A stretch of 64,000 nt of DNA from Furcasterigmium furcatum (lineage: Eukaryota > Ascomycota > Sordariomycetes > Glomerellales > Plectosphaerellaceae), in NCBI GenBank assembly GCA_001599815.1, contig BCIA01000001.1:2112934-2176933 (forward strand). Reading direction: 5' to 3'. Below the pieces are notes generated by a model. That model was not told the DNA's origin. It worked only from the letters and a program-made list of their open reading frames with translations, and did not search any database. Made by a program: the position numbers and the translations under genes. Shown here piece by piece: positions 43,811 through 56,800 of this stretch. Numbering within the stretch: the first letter of the stretch is position 1; every line of letters begins with the position of its first letter.

Positions 43811-46209
43811 CGTCATCTTCGTTCCCACACGTTCCCAGCCACTCAAGTCCAGCCATCCCATCGTCACTTGGTCTTCACATGATGCCAAGCGGCAAAACGG
43901 CCCAGTCAGCTCCCGACGACAGGCCCTCGCAAAGGCCCGTGGCCAGGGGTAGGGCTTTTCGTCCGAAAAGGGCAATGCTGGCTCGTGCTGGACAGGGATC
44001 GCCTCCGCGCATCGACGGTTCCCCCAGAGGGCCGGTCCCTGTCTGCCAGTCCGAGCTGGCTGACGGACAGACATCGTGATCTGATCTTACCAGTTCAGTG
44101 AGACGCAGCTGGTTTCATCGCTGCAGCTTTCTTCTCCTTTCGGTCCGGGGGGCTTGGGACGATTTCTTGGGCGCTGTGAATTATCAACGCAGCCACTGAC
44201 ATGGCGAGGTGAGCCTGTCGCTCGTCACGTCCAGCGCGCTCGCGCGAGGGCGACGACTTAGGACCGACGACATCACACCACCAGATGCGACCAGAAGTGT
44301 GACCAGCTATCACTTGTACGCGAACCAATCTGTCGCCCTGCGCTTAAAGCTTCGCGAGAGCAAGTTCGGTGTGTTTCGTCCTCGCGTTGCCTGCCGGGCA
44401 GCATCGTAATCGTGCCTCACCTTGCTGTTGGTCCACGGGGACATGCTAAGCGCTCAGCTTCGACAACACTCGCTGGACCCGACACCATGGACCACTCCAA
44501 GCTCAGAGCTCTCACCGCTAACAAGCTGCGTGATTCTGGCCACGACGGCCAGGCTGTAACATCATACACCTGCGGCCGGCCATGCAGCCTTCATTTCCTT
44601 GCGACTCTAGGCGCCGTCACAGCTGCCCAAGTCTCATCTTCTCCCCTAGTCTGGCCGTTAGCTGTGTGGGCAGACATTTGCGGCCAGAACTACAAGCATC
44701 ACATCACTGCGCAACTGTTGGTCTCGCCACGACTACTTCGCTACTCAGGCCCGACTCGGAGTTCAATTGCGCCGCCCCCGCGGTGGCTCGAATGATACAT
44801 ACTTGCACAGACACGGGAAGGGATCTCACAACAACCCCTGATGCCAGCATCTGCCACCCCCGGAATCCTTCCATATGCTCGCCTAGAAAACGTCCGAAGC
44901 ACGGCTTCCTTCCTCATGCCCTCTTTAGATACTACGTAACCAGAACCTCAATACCAACCTGCCATGGTCCACCGGCCGGGGCTGGAGCTCGTGGCAAGGG
45001 TGGCAAGTGCCCGAGCCGTGTGCTCGAGCGTGTTCGACTTCGGATGATGATGGTCTGGGCAGCCCCTTCAAGGTAGCTCCCTGGCTGTCACTATTGTTTT
45101 GCATAAACATCTCATCTCTACCCGCAAACCATGCAGAGAACCCCAGAAAAGCCCAGCCCTCGGCCACTGCTGAGGCTAACCGGTACTACATCTCACGGAA
45201 TGAGATGTTACGTTGTATGAACGACATGGGGAGGGCGGCACAGGCACGTTCGAGATGTTGATCTACGACCTCCAATGTCCGCCCACCCAATCCCCGAGCC
45301 CCTGAACCCAGTTGCCCAACAGTCCTAAGAATAATTATGATCTGCCCAGTTCGCAGAAGCAGAAAGTCGCACCAGCACGTGAAGGCGGGGACGACGATGT
45401 GTTTCGCCCTGGACGAGACAGGGAACAACGTGGCTCGGTCTGGCCCCCGCCCTCAGTACGCCACGATTTCCAGGAATCAACCTTGCAAAGGAGGTCATCA
45501 ATTAATATCCAGGCCGCGTCTTGGTTCTCGGCCGCGTCAGAGTGTGGCGATGGCTCTCCTGATGCTCGCCATTGTGTCGAGACTGGAATGTGGGCCATGA
45601 CCTGTTCGCGCCTTACACTGCTTGTTGAGCGCCTGAGACTGGGCGAATTCTGACCATACCAAAGTTCAAACGCGTTCATGAGCAGAGACAAGCAGACAAG
45701 AAAAGATCTGAATCAAGACACCCCTCTAAAGTACGAGTCAGTGGCTTTCGTGGCGGTCACATCGTGAGCCAGTGATGAGGCCGAAGCAGCAGTATCACCA
45801 ACGGGGTTGCATTTCGAAGGAACAAGATTGAGACGCCGGCGTAGCAAGAACAGCCTGGAATCCTCGCATGAATCTCTGTCTATTGCTATTGTTTGACTAC
45901 ACAGAAGACACCAACCTGCATGCATCCAGATGCTCTATTCGGGGCATGACCGCCTCTGCTAGACCCGGTATCAGGTTCGGGGAATGCGTGGCCGACCAGT
46001 CGCAATTGCCATGTGTATACTCGCCAAAAGTCGATCTCGTAGTCTTTGTAATCATCTCGGGCACGGCGGGCGGTTATCTCGATTCTCCAAGGCTCGATCT
46101 GAGGTCTGGCCGACGAGGTCCTGCTGAGGGCGGTCATCTCTTATTCGAACCGCGTGCCCGCGTCTCCTGCACCAACAGAAACATATGGCTGCGCATCGCA
46201 AGCCACTGC

Positions 46210-46932
46210 TCAGGCGGGGGTTCGTTTCTCCTCGCCAGAAGTCCCATTGGGCTGCTGCTCAAATGCCTCGTCGCCGAGTCCTAAAAACAATCAGTCAACG
46301 CCCGTAGCTTCGCCATCCCCAATGCAAGGCTTCCTGCTACTCACCATCGTCTGAGAAGAATATCTCATCCCTCGCCCACTTCTGCAGCTTCTCCTTGCGG
46401 AAGTGCTCAAAGTCCCACTCGCCCTTCTCGATCCTCTCGGGGAAGATGAAGACGTACGCCGTCGTGTCGCGCTCCTCGCCCTCGACCTGGCCCTCGCCGC
46501 TGGCGCTCCCGACCTTTTCGAGAAGCCTGAGCTTTACAGGCAGACGGGCGTATTCATCACCTTCGAAGTGGTCGAGTTTGGCGATGTTGGCGTCCGTCAA
46601 GCCGGTGACGTAGGTCCCCAGGACGGACTGGCCGGGCTCCGGGATGATGGCGGGATAATCCTCGCCCTTGACGCGGTGACGGCAGTAATCGTGCAGCAGA
46701 GCCGGAGTGAAGGTGTACAGACTCTGGATGATGGCCGGGGGTTGAGGTGCGCCTTGAATGACCCGGAAAAAGACTCTTGGCTCCATCTTCACGGAGTCAG
46801 TGATTATTCGACGTGTCGCGGAGTTGATCTTACCAAGGTGCCTAGTATGTGAGTGAGCTTGGGTTCTTCACGTTCCATGAGCTAGAAACTAGTCGACTTA
46901 CCATAGAAGAAGGCCGTGTGTTCGCCACTCAT
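46210..46932 (-). CDS. Gamma-glutamylcyclotransferase-like (AIG2-like) protein
   Basis: Four exons: complement(46902..46932), complement(46834..46841), complement(46345..46792), complement(46210..46280). The second exon is only 8 nt (GCACCTTG), and together with its neighbours it encodes the family's signature FFYGTLMEP; both flanking introns have good donors (GTAAGT, GTAAGA). The spliced product is 185 aa, normal for the family. Signature features: YGTLM (binding-cavity loop), VFFRVIQG, TYVTGLTDANIAKLDHFEGDEY with the likely catalytic Glu, and DTTAYVFIFP. The last intron (46281..46344, GTGAGT to TTTTTAG) adds a 23-residue tail (DGLGDEAFEQQPNG...). Family members make 5-oxoproline from gamma-glutamyl compounds or have lost activity; substrate here is unknown. 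It is divergent from TRA1. Confidence 0.88.
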
Positions 46933-47867
46933 GCTGGCGGCTTTGGTCTCAACAGCACCAGCAGATAGGAGATTTGTGAACCGAGGCTGAAGTTGGCGGT
47001 CGTTAACCCCGCCTTCTATATATTCTGAAGCTCTCTTGTCGAAGAAATTCTACAGTAACCGTAACGGAAATCGTAGATCAAGAAAAGCGTGCCTCAGATG
47101 ACGTGATGCTTATCCTGTCAACAAACTTGAAGCGAACCTGAAAAAGGCGGATGCAGGCGCAGCAAGAGATGTATAGATTGGAGGCGCGCACAATCACTTC
47201 TAAGGGATCCAACCCGTATAAAAGACCTCAGGAAGAAACGACTAGAGACGGCGACAACTTAGGGGTCGTCGTTGGGTTGGTTATATAGGTCAGAGTTGAT
47301 CATCAAAAGGCGTCCAGAGCCCCAGACGATGCTCTGAGAAGGCGCGGAGGCGATAGGAGATAAGATTAGATCTTTTAGACCAATCGTTTGCCTTGAATTC
47401 CATCAATTGGCGGCCAATTGGGGCCCTAGCGCGGGACACTAAGCCCGGAACAATGTTCTTACATCGCCTAGCGCAAAGTGATTTGGCGACTCGCTCCCCC
47501 AGTCCAGCGCGTCTCCATGGAAATTTCAATCCATTCTGAGCTTCGGTCCCTCGCAGTGGCTTCTGCACGACTATCAACCTGCACCTCGCACCTTTTCAAC
47601 GGGAATTCCCACACTGCACACACACGCGAATCGTGCAGTCCCGCCTTCCGATCACTCCTGACCACGGCATGTTTTAATTGAAAGCGCCGCCTTCACCGAA
47701 TTTCCTTTTGTTGTACGACCGCGTTCTTCTGCGTCCATCAGTGATACCCCTCCAAAGCTGTCGCGAACGAGGCCGGCGTTCAGCCTCGCGATCGCATCGA
47801 CCACCAGGTCCTATACGCACATGTCGCGACGCCATTAGCGCATACCGGCAACGACTGGGATGCCACG
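46933..47867. promoter_or_regulatory. Divergent promoter region, AIG2-like / TRA1
   Basis: 935 bp between divergent starts. The TRA1 leader contains at least two short upstream ORFs: ATG 47821 to TAG 47838 (five codons), and ATG 47860 in another frame, overlapping the TRA1 start codon and ending about 45 nt later. No gene is seen in the remainder. Confidence 0.5.
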
Positions 47868-50800
47868 ATGTCGGGCACTACCATTGATGATGTCGTCAAG
47901 CGTCTGAGTACGCCGGAGCTGGGTAAGTTGCCAGCGGCAGGGTGACGCTTCAAGTTGGCTCGGCTTGCCCAAGCCACCATCCGTCACTGACACGGACTTT
48001 GCAGACACGAAGATCAAGGTCGAAGCCGCCACGACCTTGCGCGACAGTCTCGACCATTACACAGGCGGTCCCATCTACGCACCATTCCTGAAGAAGTTGA
48101 TGCCCATCTTTGTCAACATTCTGCGAGGACCATGCATCTTCCAGAGCAATTCCCCGGAGCAGGTGAGGATGCTCGAGGCTGTGCGATCCGGGTAGGTTGC
48201 TGATACTGTTATAGAAACTCCGAAACTGCATTCTCGAGGTGCTGAACCGATTGCCCACACATCCATCTCCCACGGAACCATTCGAGCCCTACGCCGATGA
48301 GGTCGTCGACCTCTTGATGACCCTGGTCCGGACGGACAACGAAGAAAATGCGACTCTCTGCGTCAAGATCATTTCGGATTTCATGCGTCATCAACACAAG
48401 GTGCTCGGGCCGAAGGTTCAACCCTTCCTGAGCCTGATCCAGGAGCTTTTCGAGCAGATGGAGAAGGTTGTTCGGGAGCAGCTGGATAACACGTCGCTGT
48501 CCACGAGCACAGCCGCCGGTGCACCCTCGACTCCTGGCAGCTCACAGACCAACTTCCAGTCGCCGCGACCAGGCTCACCCGTTGCTTCCGTCACAGACCT
48601 CGGCCCCGACCCGCAACAACAAAACCGGCCGCTTCTGAAGGGCATGTCCTCGTTCAAGGTCCTGTCCGAGTGTCCCATCATTGTGGTCTCGATATTCCAG
48701 GTGTACAGGAACACAGTGGCCTCCAACGTCAAGGCTTTCGTGCCCCTCATCAAGGGTGTTCTGTGCCTCCAGGCGGCGGCTCAGAAACAGGCCCATGCCG
48801 ATGCCAGAGCCAAGGGCCAGATCTTCACGGGCGTCAGCCCGTTGATCAAGAACCGGGCAGCTTTTGGCGAGTTCATCACTGCACAAGTGAAGACTATGAG
48901 CTTCCTTGCCTATTTGCTCCGGCAATACTCGCAACAGCTTGCGGATTTCCTTCCGACTTTGCCAGAAATCGTCGTCCGACTTCTGCAGGACTGCCCCAGG
49001 GAGAAGAGCAGTACACGCAAGGAGTTGTTGGTTGCGATTCGTCACATCATCAACTTCAACTTCCGCAAGATCTTTCTTTCCAAGATTGACGAGTTGTTAG
49101 ACGAGCGGACGCTCATCGGAGACGGACTTACAGTTTACGAAAGCATGCGCCCCCTCGCATACAGCATGCTGGCAGACCTGATCCACCACATCAGAGAGCA
49201 GCTGAGTCCAGCTCAAATCCGGAAAACCGTCGAGGTGTACACCAAGAATCTGCAGGACAACTACCCCGGCACGAGTTTCCAGACGATGAGTGCCAAGCTT
49301 CTTCTCAACATGGCAGAGTGCATCGCCAAAATGCCTGACAAGCAGGATGCGCGCCACTACCTGATGATGATTCTGGATGCCATCGGTGACAAGTTCAAGG
49401 CGATGAACCTTCAATATCCCAACGCCGTCAAGCTGTCGAAGCTTCACGCACAGCAGGTCGCCGACGGAACAGTCGAGAGCTACCTTGCCGACAAGGACCA
49501 CCCCCCGGAATGGGACGAGACCGATATCTTTACCGCCATGCCCATCAAGACGACGCATCCACGAGATAGGGGCATCGACCCTGTGGCTGACAACAAGTTT
49601 CTTTTCAAGAACCTCATGAACGGTCTGAAGAACACCTTCTATCAGCTGCGGTCCTGCAACGCGAATACCAATGCCAACGTCAATCTTCAGAACGCCCCAC
49701 AGCAGTGGCAAGAAGTTGCGTATGGGTTCACGGCTGAGGAGGTCAAGATCATCGTGAAGCTGTTCAGGGAGGGCGCCTACGTTTTCCGCTACTACGAAAT
49801 CGAGAAGCCGGTGAACGAGTCGCAGTACGCTTCCCCTGTGGAGTACATGGCCAACTTCTATATGATCTCGAGCACCAAGGAGGAGAAAGAGCTCCTGGAG
49901 ACGTTTGCGACAGTCTTCCATTGCATCGACCCAGCGACGTTCCACGAAGTCTTCCAGCAGGAGATTCCTCACCTCTACGACATGATTTTCGAGCACACGG
50001 CTCTCCTCCACATTCCCCAGTTCTTCCTCGCGAGCGAAGCCACCTCGCCGAGCTTTTGCGGCATGTTGCTGAAGTTTCTCATGGAGCGGATCGACCAGGT
50101 CGGATCCGCGGATGTCAAACGAGCTTCCATCCTCATCAGACTGTTCAAGCTGGCTTTCATGGCGGTTACCCTGTTCGCCAACCAGAACGAGAGCGTCCTC
50201 CTTCCTCACGTTGTGGATATCGTCACCAAGTCGATCGACCTGTCGACACGTGCCGAAGAGCCGATGAACTACTTTATTCTGCTGCGGGCCCTGTTTAGGA
50301 GCATAGGTGGCGGTAAGTTCGAGCATCTCTACAAACAGATCCTGCCACTTCTCGAGATGCTCCTGGACGTCCTGAACACCCTCCTCATGGCCGCACGCAA
50401 GCAGTCCGAGAGGGACCTCTATGTCGAGCTTTGCTTGACTGTTCCGGCGCGGCTGAGTAACCTGCTGCCGCACCTGAGCTTCCTGATGCGCCCTCTCGTG
50501 GTGGCACTCCGAGCTGGGACGGATCTCGTCGGCCAAGGGCTGCGGACCCTGGAGCTCTGTGTCGATAATCTCACCGCTGATTATCTGGATCCCATCATGG
50601 CGCCTGTAATCGACGAGCTCATGACAGCCCTCTTCGACCACCTTCGTCCCCACCCATACAGCCATTTCCACGCCCATACGACGATGCGAATCCTAGGAAA
50701 GCTTGGCGGCCGCAACCGCAAGTACATCACCGGCCCTCAGCCTCTGACTTTTGAGCAGTTTGCAGATGATCCCGCCAGCTTTGACGTCAGGCTGGTCGGC

Positions 50801-53800
50801 TCCAAGAAGGACCGGGCCTTTCCTGCGGAGCTTGGTATCGACCTTGCCATCCGGAAACTGATGGAGATTCCGAAGCCCACGAAGGGCAGCAATGGGCGAC
50901 AGTTCGACGGGTATTACAAGAAGCAGGCCTTCCACCTCATCAAATCTCAGCTCAAGCTCCGAATCGGCTTTGACAACCTGCCCGATGACCTCCCACGGAT
51001 CCTCCGTCTCCAGGCCCAGGACCTACTTGCCCGGAAGATCGAGGTTGATCTGTCTTCCTTCCAAGCTTCTGACCGCGAGAGGTCAATCTCGAAGAAGGAT
51101 GCACAAGACGAACTCCTGCAGCGTCTCATCAAGGCCATCATGTTTGCAGAGTCTCTACCCGAGTTCAAAGAGGAAGCCAGCGCGTTCCTCGTGAACATTG
51201 CGAGGCATGTGACCATTGTCGAGGTCGGCCGATCACTGGTGGAGTTCAAGCAAACGTACAGCTCATTCAACCCCAACGCTGGCGAGGGACCGCAGTACAT
51301 CGACACACGGGTCCTGTCAGATGCCATTGTGCAGTCGCTGTCGTCGGAGCACCCCGACGTCAGGGATTCGGCGAAGCGGACCGTCAAGGAGATCTACGAT
51401 ACGGCTGTGACAATATTCGGGTCGAGCCACGCAGTTGCCAGGCTGCCCTTCTTCAGCAACCTCAGCTCAACCTTCTGTCATGCCTGCTACGAAGAAGAGT
51501 GGTTCACCAAGGCCGGAGGCACACTGGGTCTCAACCTGCTCCTCACCGAGCTTGACCTCGGCGATCAATGGGTCATCCAGAAGCAGCTGGAGTTCATCCG
51601 CGCTTTGATGTACGTGATCAAGGATATGCCTCAGGACTTGCCGGAGAAGACTCGGTCTTCTGCGCAGGTCACCCTCGAGCTCCTTCTCCAAAGGATCACC
51701 AAGAACATCAAGAAGGAGGATCTGCTCCCTCCTCAACCACAGCAGGGCCAGCCGCCACAACGGAACAGGCATGCCCATCTGCCCGTGCAGTTTAACACAG
51801 AAGTTTCGCACCTGAATCGCCACGTCCGCGAAACCGCCAAGCGCTCCCTCGAGCTGCTTGCCAAGGCTGCAGGTTGCGAGGTGTGGGAGCTTCTCGACCC
51901 TCACAAGGATAGATTCCTCCAGCCGATCTACTCCAAACCACTGCGAGCGCTGCCCTTCCCCGTGCAGATTGGGTACATAGACGCTATGACCTATCACATG
52001 AATCTCAAGCACGACTGGGTTAAGTTTGACGACAACCTGACCCGACTGCTCATGGAGTCGTTGGCTCTGGCTGACGCGAATGATGACTCCCTGGCGAACA
52101 AACCCGCGGAGTTTAGAACACACGATTACATCGTCAACTTGCGCGTTGCATGCATCAAACTCCTGAGCACTGCCATGGGTTTCGATGACTTTGCTAAGGG
52201 CCCGAACAACGCTGCAACTCGCGCTAAGATCGTCTCGGTCTTCTTCAAAAGCCTGTACTCGGAGTCCAAGGACACCATCGATGCCGCGAATGATGCCCTC
52301 AAGTCGGTCCTCCAGCAGACAAACAAGCTACCGAAAGACTTGCTCCAGGGGGGCCTCCGGCCGGTGCTGGCTAGTCTGCAGGACCCGAAGAAGCTCACGT
52401 CACATGGTCTTGATAACCTTGCCCGCCTTTTGAAGCTTCTCACGACGTACTTCAAGGTCGAGATTGGCGCGAGGCTCCTGGATCACGTCAAGATCCTCGC
52501 CGAACCACCCCACCTTCAGGCCATTTCCTTCACTTACTTCGAGACGAATCCTCCAATGAAGGTCATTGCGGCCGTCCTCAACATATTCCACCTCCTCCCG
52601 CCTGCAGCGGAGACTTTCAAGGACCGATTGATCGATCTTGTGTTGGACCTGGAAGAGAAGCTGAGACGCACGCACGTCAGCCCTTTCCGCGCGCCTCTGT
52701 ACAAATATCTCAACCGATACCCGAACGAGATGTGGACGTTCTTGCTGCCCAAGATCGAGGAGCTCAAGTACGGTCGCTTCCTGGCGCAAGTCCTTGCGCA
52801 TCCCGAGAGTGGTCCTCTTCGAGGCGCAGTCTTGGCTGGGGTCGACAACTTGGTCCAGACCTGCAATGAGATCATCACGCAAGGCAAGGAAACCAAATAC
52901 GTCGCCATTGTCAACACAATCCACATTTTGGACTCGCTTAGCAAATTCCCCGCGTCCGATGAGTGGATGAACAAGAAGGAGACCTTGACCTGGCTGAAGC
53001 AGGTGGGCAAGGACCTCGAGGGGGCTCTTCGCAAGGTTCAGCTGTCCCCCGAGCTTCGGATGCCGGCGAGCCAAGCTTCCGAGCAGCTGTTGTCGGTGCT
53101 TCTCAAAGCACTGGAGAAGAACCCCAAGGACCTCGACGGTCTCTTTTCCATTGTCGAGGCTGTCACCTCTGAGGATTTCCGTAACCCTCTGCCTTTGATT
53201 TCCTACCTCTACAAGTCCATCATCAGCAACGATTCCGTCGAGGTCTGGAAGGCTACTGTCCTGAAGTGCCTTGAGGCGTACCCCTCTCGGAACATCTCGC
53301 AGAAGATGAAGTTCTTCCTCTTGCATTACATTGTCAATCCCATCATCGCCATGGATGTCCAGAGGAATTGGGGTCCCACCCCTCAAGGTCAGGCACGCCT
53401 GATTGACCGAACTGTCATCGATGCCATCACGACCAAGATCTGGAAGACTCACCAGGACACCAGTCAAATCGACGCAGATGACGTTGCCCAGCCAGGTGTT
53501 GACCACACCCGGTTCGAGGTGCTCCAGCTCTCGGCTATGCTTGTCAAGTACCATCATCAGACAATCCAGGAGGCGCGCAAGGACATCATCAAGAGTTGTT
53601 GGACCTTCATCCGATTGGACGATGTCATCAACAAGCATGCTGCGTATGTTGTTATAGGATACTTCATCGCGCTGTACGAGACACCAGTCAAGATTGTGAC
53701 GCAGGTCTACCTGTCGCTCCTCAAGACCAACCAGAACGAAGGCAGAGCTCTTGTCACGCAGGCCCTCGAGCTCATTGCTCCGGTTCTTCCTAAGAGGTTG

Positions 53801-56800
53801 AATACACAGCCCAATGACCGTAATGCGGCATGGGCTGTCGCTCCTCGCAGGGTGCTCGCCGACGAAGGCCAGAACCAGCAGATGATGACGAACATCTTCC
53901 ACTTCCTCGTCCGGCACCCGGATCTCTTCTACGAGTCCCGGGACAAATATGCGATGCTCATCATCACTTCGCTGCGCAAGATTGCAACGCCCATGAACGC
54001 ATCCACCGACTCGCGCAAATTGGCCCTGAACATGATGTGGCTGATCTGGGTCTGGGAACAACGACGAGTCGAGGGCAAGGGCGAGGCTCTCGCGAGAGCT
54101 GGATCCCTCTCACCCATGTCAAGGAAGAGGAAGTTGGACGGTGACTCGGTCATGTCATCCCCCGAATCTGCGAAACAGGTTCTGCCGACAACCAACGAGT
54201 ATCAGATTCCCGTCGTCGGTCGCCATAAGCTGGTGCGGTATCTGGTCGAGTACATCGCCCAGCTGTCCGAGCGGTACCAACTTCCGTCCACCAAGCACAA
54301 GGACCCAGCACAATCGTATGGACCTGCCATGTCCCAAGGCACAGAGCTGTGCAAGAAGGCCATGGGACTTCTCTACAACCTTCTTCAGCCGCAATACTGG
54401 GCCGACCTCGACGTCGACCTATTCCCGCATGTCACGGATACCATCCTCGCCAGTGACAAGACGCAGACGGTGCTGGCCACGGACCCGAATGACAAGGAAA
54501 AGTCGGAGGACAAGTTCATCACCAGCATGGTCAACACTCTTCAGGTCGTCCGCATCATCCTCAACTTCAAGTCGGACGACTGGATTCAGAAGAACATGTC
54601 GGCGATTCAGAAGGTTCTCGACAAGTGCCTGAAGAGCGAAAACCCCGAACTGCAAGACTGCCTTCATCTCGCTGACAAGGAATACGATGATGGCCGTGAC
54701 CTCAAGGCCATTGTCAAACGGGTCCTGGACGCTGTACCCGAGGACGTCCCGATGGAGGATGCCGATGCCGAGGGCGAGACGGAGTCACAGAATTCCGAGA
54801 TCATGCAGAGTCTCTCCTCCATCGCTGGCGAGGCGATGGCTGCCAACAACTACACCTCTGGAGTCAACATCTTGTGGTCCCTTGGAAATCGGAAGCCAGC
54901 TGCCATCGACCAGCATATTCCTCTTCTCATGAAAGCCTTGCAGAGCAAGCTCGCTCGCGAGCACGTACAACACTGGACCATCGTGGCTAACATGCAAGCC
55001 GGCAACCAGCCTCCGCGCGCTCCTGACGCACCACCCAGTGGTGAAATGTCAAGCTATGACTTGGAGGTCTCGACGGCCCTCATGCTGAAGGCCATGCAAG
55101 CTGTGGCGTTTAGGATGGAGCTCCTGGGTGACAATCGCCGGCCTTTCCTCAGTGTGCTGGCCACCCTTGTCGAAAAGTCACTTCACATCCACCTCTGCGA
55201 AGAGATCCTCAACATGGTCGAGGGCTGGGTCTTCCGATCCGAAGGAACGTGGCCGACCCTCAAGGAAAAGACGGCTGTCCTGCACAAGATGCTTTCATTT
55301 GAGCATCGCCAAGATCCTACCATGCTCACCAAGTTCCTCGAACTGGTCATCCGGATTTACGAGGACCCCAAAATCGCTCGCAGTGAGCTCACAGTCAGGA
55401 TGGAACACGCTTTCCTGATCGGTACGCGTGCACAGGACGTCGATATGCGCAACCGATTCATGGCCATCTTCGACAAGAGCTTGTCCAGGACTGCAACTGC
55501 CCGCCTGTCATACGTGTTGATTTCACAGAACTGGGACACCTTGGGCGACAGCTTCTGGCTGTCCCAAGCCACCCAACTTCTCCTGGGGGCGATTGAGCAG
55601 AACCCGGCAGCTCAACTTCACAGCGAAGACTTCAGAACACTCCCTGTCAGTCAAATCTGCGCCCTGTATGCCAAGGACACCAGAGAGCCAGCCAACATGG
55701 CGGACGACAAGTACGATGCCCTCTTGGCGCAGCACCGGCGATTCATGCACGAGATTGCCGATGTCAAGATCCGCGACCTTATTGAGCCTCTCTGCCAACT
55801 TCAGCACGTCGACACCACTCTGGCGCACCAGATGTGGGTGGCGATGTTCCCGATCTACTGGTCCGCAACAGCGAAGGATGAGCGTACGGAACTCGAGCGC
55901 GGCATGGTGGCTCTGCTCACCAAGGACTACCACAGCCGTCAGATTGACAAGCGACCCAATGTTGTCCAATCGCTTCTCGAGGGTGCGGCCAAGGCCTGGC
56001 CTGACTGCAGAATTCCACCCCACGTCCTCAAGTACGAAGCGAAGACTTATGACGCTTGGTATACAGCGCTCGTTCAGCTCGAAAACGCGGCCATCAAGCC
56101 CGAGGTCGAGTCTGTCAAGGTGCGCGAGAGCAATCTCGATGCTCTCGTTGAGGTGTATGCCTTACTTCAGGAGGATGACCTGTTCTACGGTACGTGGAGG
56201 CGCCGGTGCCAGTTCGTCGAGACGAACGCCGCGCTTTCCTACGAGCAGAACGGCATGTGGGACAAGGCGCAGAAGATGTACGAGGCTGCCCAGATCAAGG
56301 CGAGAACGGGCGTTATCCCCTTCTCCCAAGGCGAATATATGCTCTGGGAGGACCACTGGGTGCTCTGCGCTCAGAAGCTGCAGCAGTGGGACATTCTCCA
56401 GGACTTTGCGAAGCATGAAAACTTCCAGGATCTCCTTTTGGAGTGCGCCTGGCGCAGCACCGAGATGTGGCAGGGACAGGAGCAGCGCGAGGCCCTCGAC
56501 AACCTCATCAAGGGCGTCATGGACGCGCCTACGCCGAGGAGAGCCTTTTTCCAGTCGTTCATGTCGCTGCTCAAGATCCACAATAAGCAGGAAGCTCATC
56601 CGGACTTCGCAAAGTCCTGCGACGAGGCGATCCAGCTGTCAATCCGCAAATGGCACCAGCTCCCACAGCACCTGACCAAGGCTCACATCCCCCTCCTCCA
56701 GAACTTCCAGCAGTTGGTTGAGCTGCACGATGCCCAGGTCATCTGCCAGAGCTTGGCAGGCACCACTCAAGCCAATCTCGATGTCAAGTCTGGAGAGCTG

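Larger units (their letters stand above)
41077..46209. other. About 5.1 kb without a supported gene
   Basis: Right of the AA11 start, up to the stop of the cyclotransferase-like gene. The first few hundred bases are the AA11 promoter (TATAAAAG at complement 41394..41401). The rest has many long ORFs on both strands (up to 325 codons at 42737-43714 and 265 at complement 41482-42279). They overlap one another, lack motifs and show no splice pattern, as expected for GC-rich noncoding DNA. Two inverted repeats are present (43665-43689, 43793-43810). An lncRNA or a very diverged gene cannot be excluded. Confidence 0.5.

Noticed and set aside
46140..46165. tRNA B-box-like sequence on the minus strand
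   Set aside because: GGTTCGAATA resembles a B box but breaks consensus at the last positions, and no A box or cloverleaf could be formed around it.
49097..50677. 526-codon minus-strand ORF (and a 553-codon one at 52400-54061)
   Set aside because: Both are antisense to TRA1, which is conserved over its full length; long antisense ORFs are common opposite GC-rich coding sequence.
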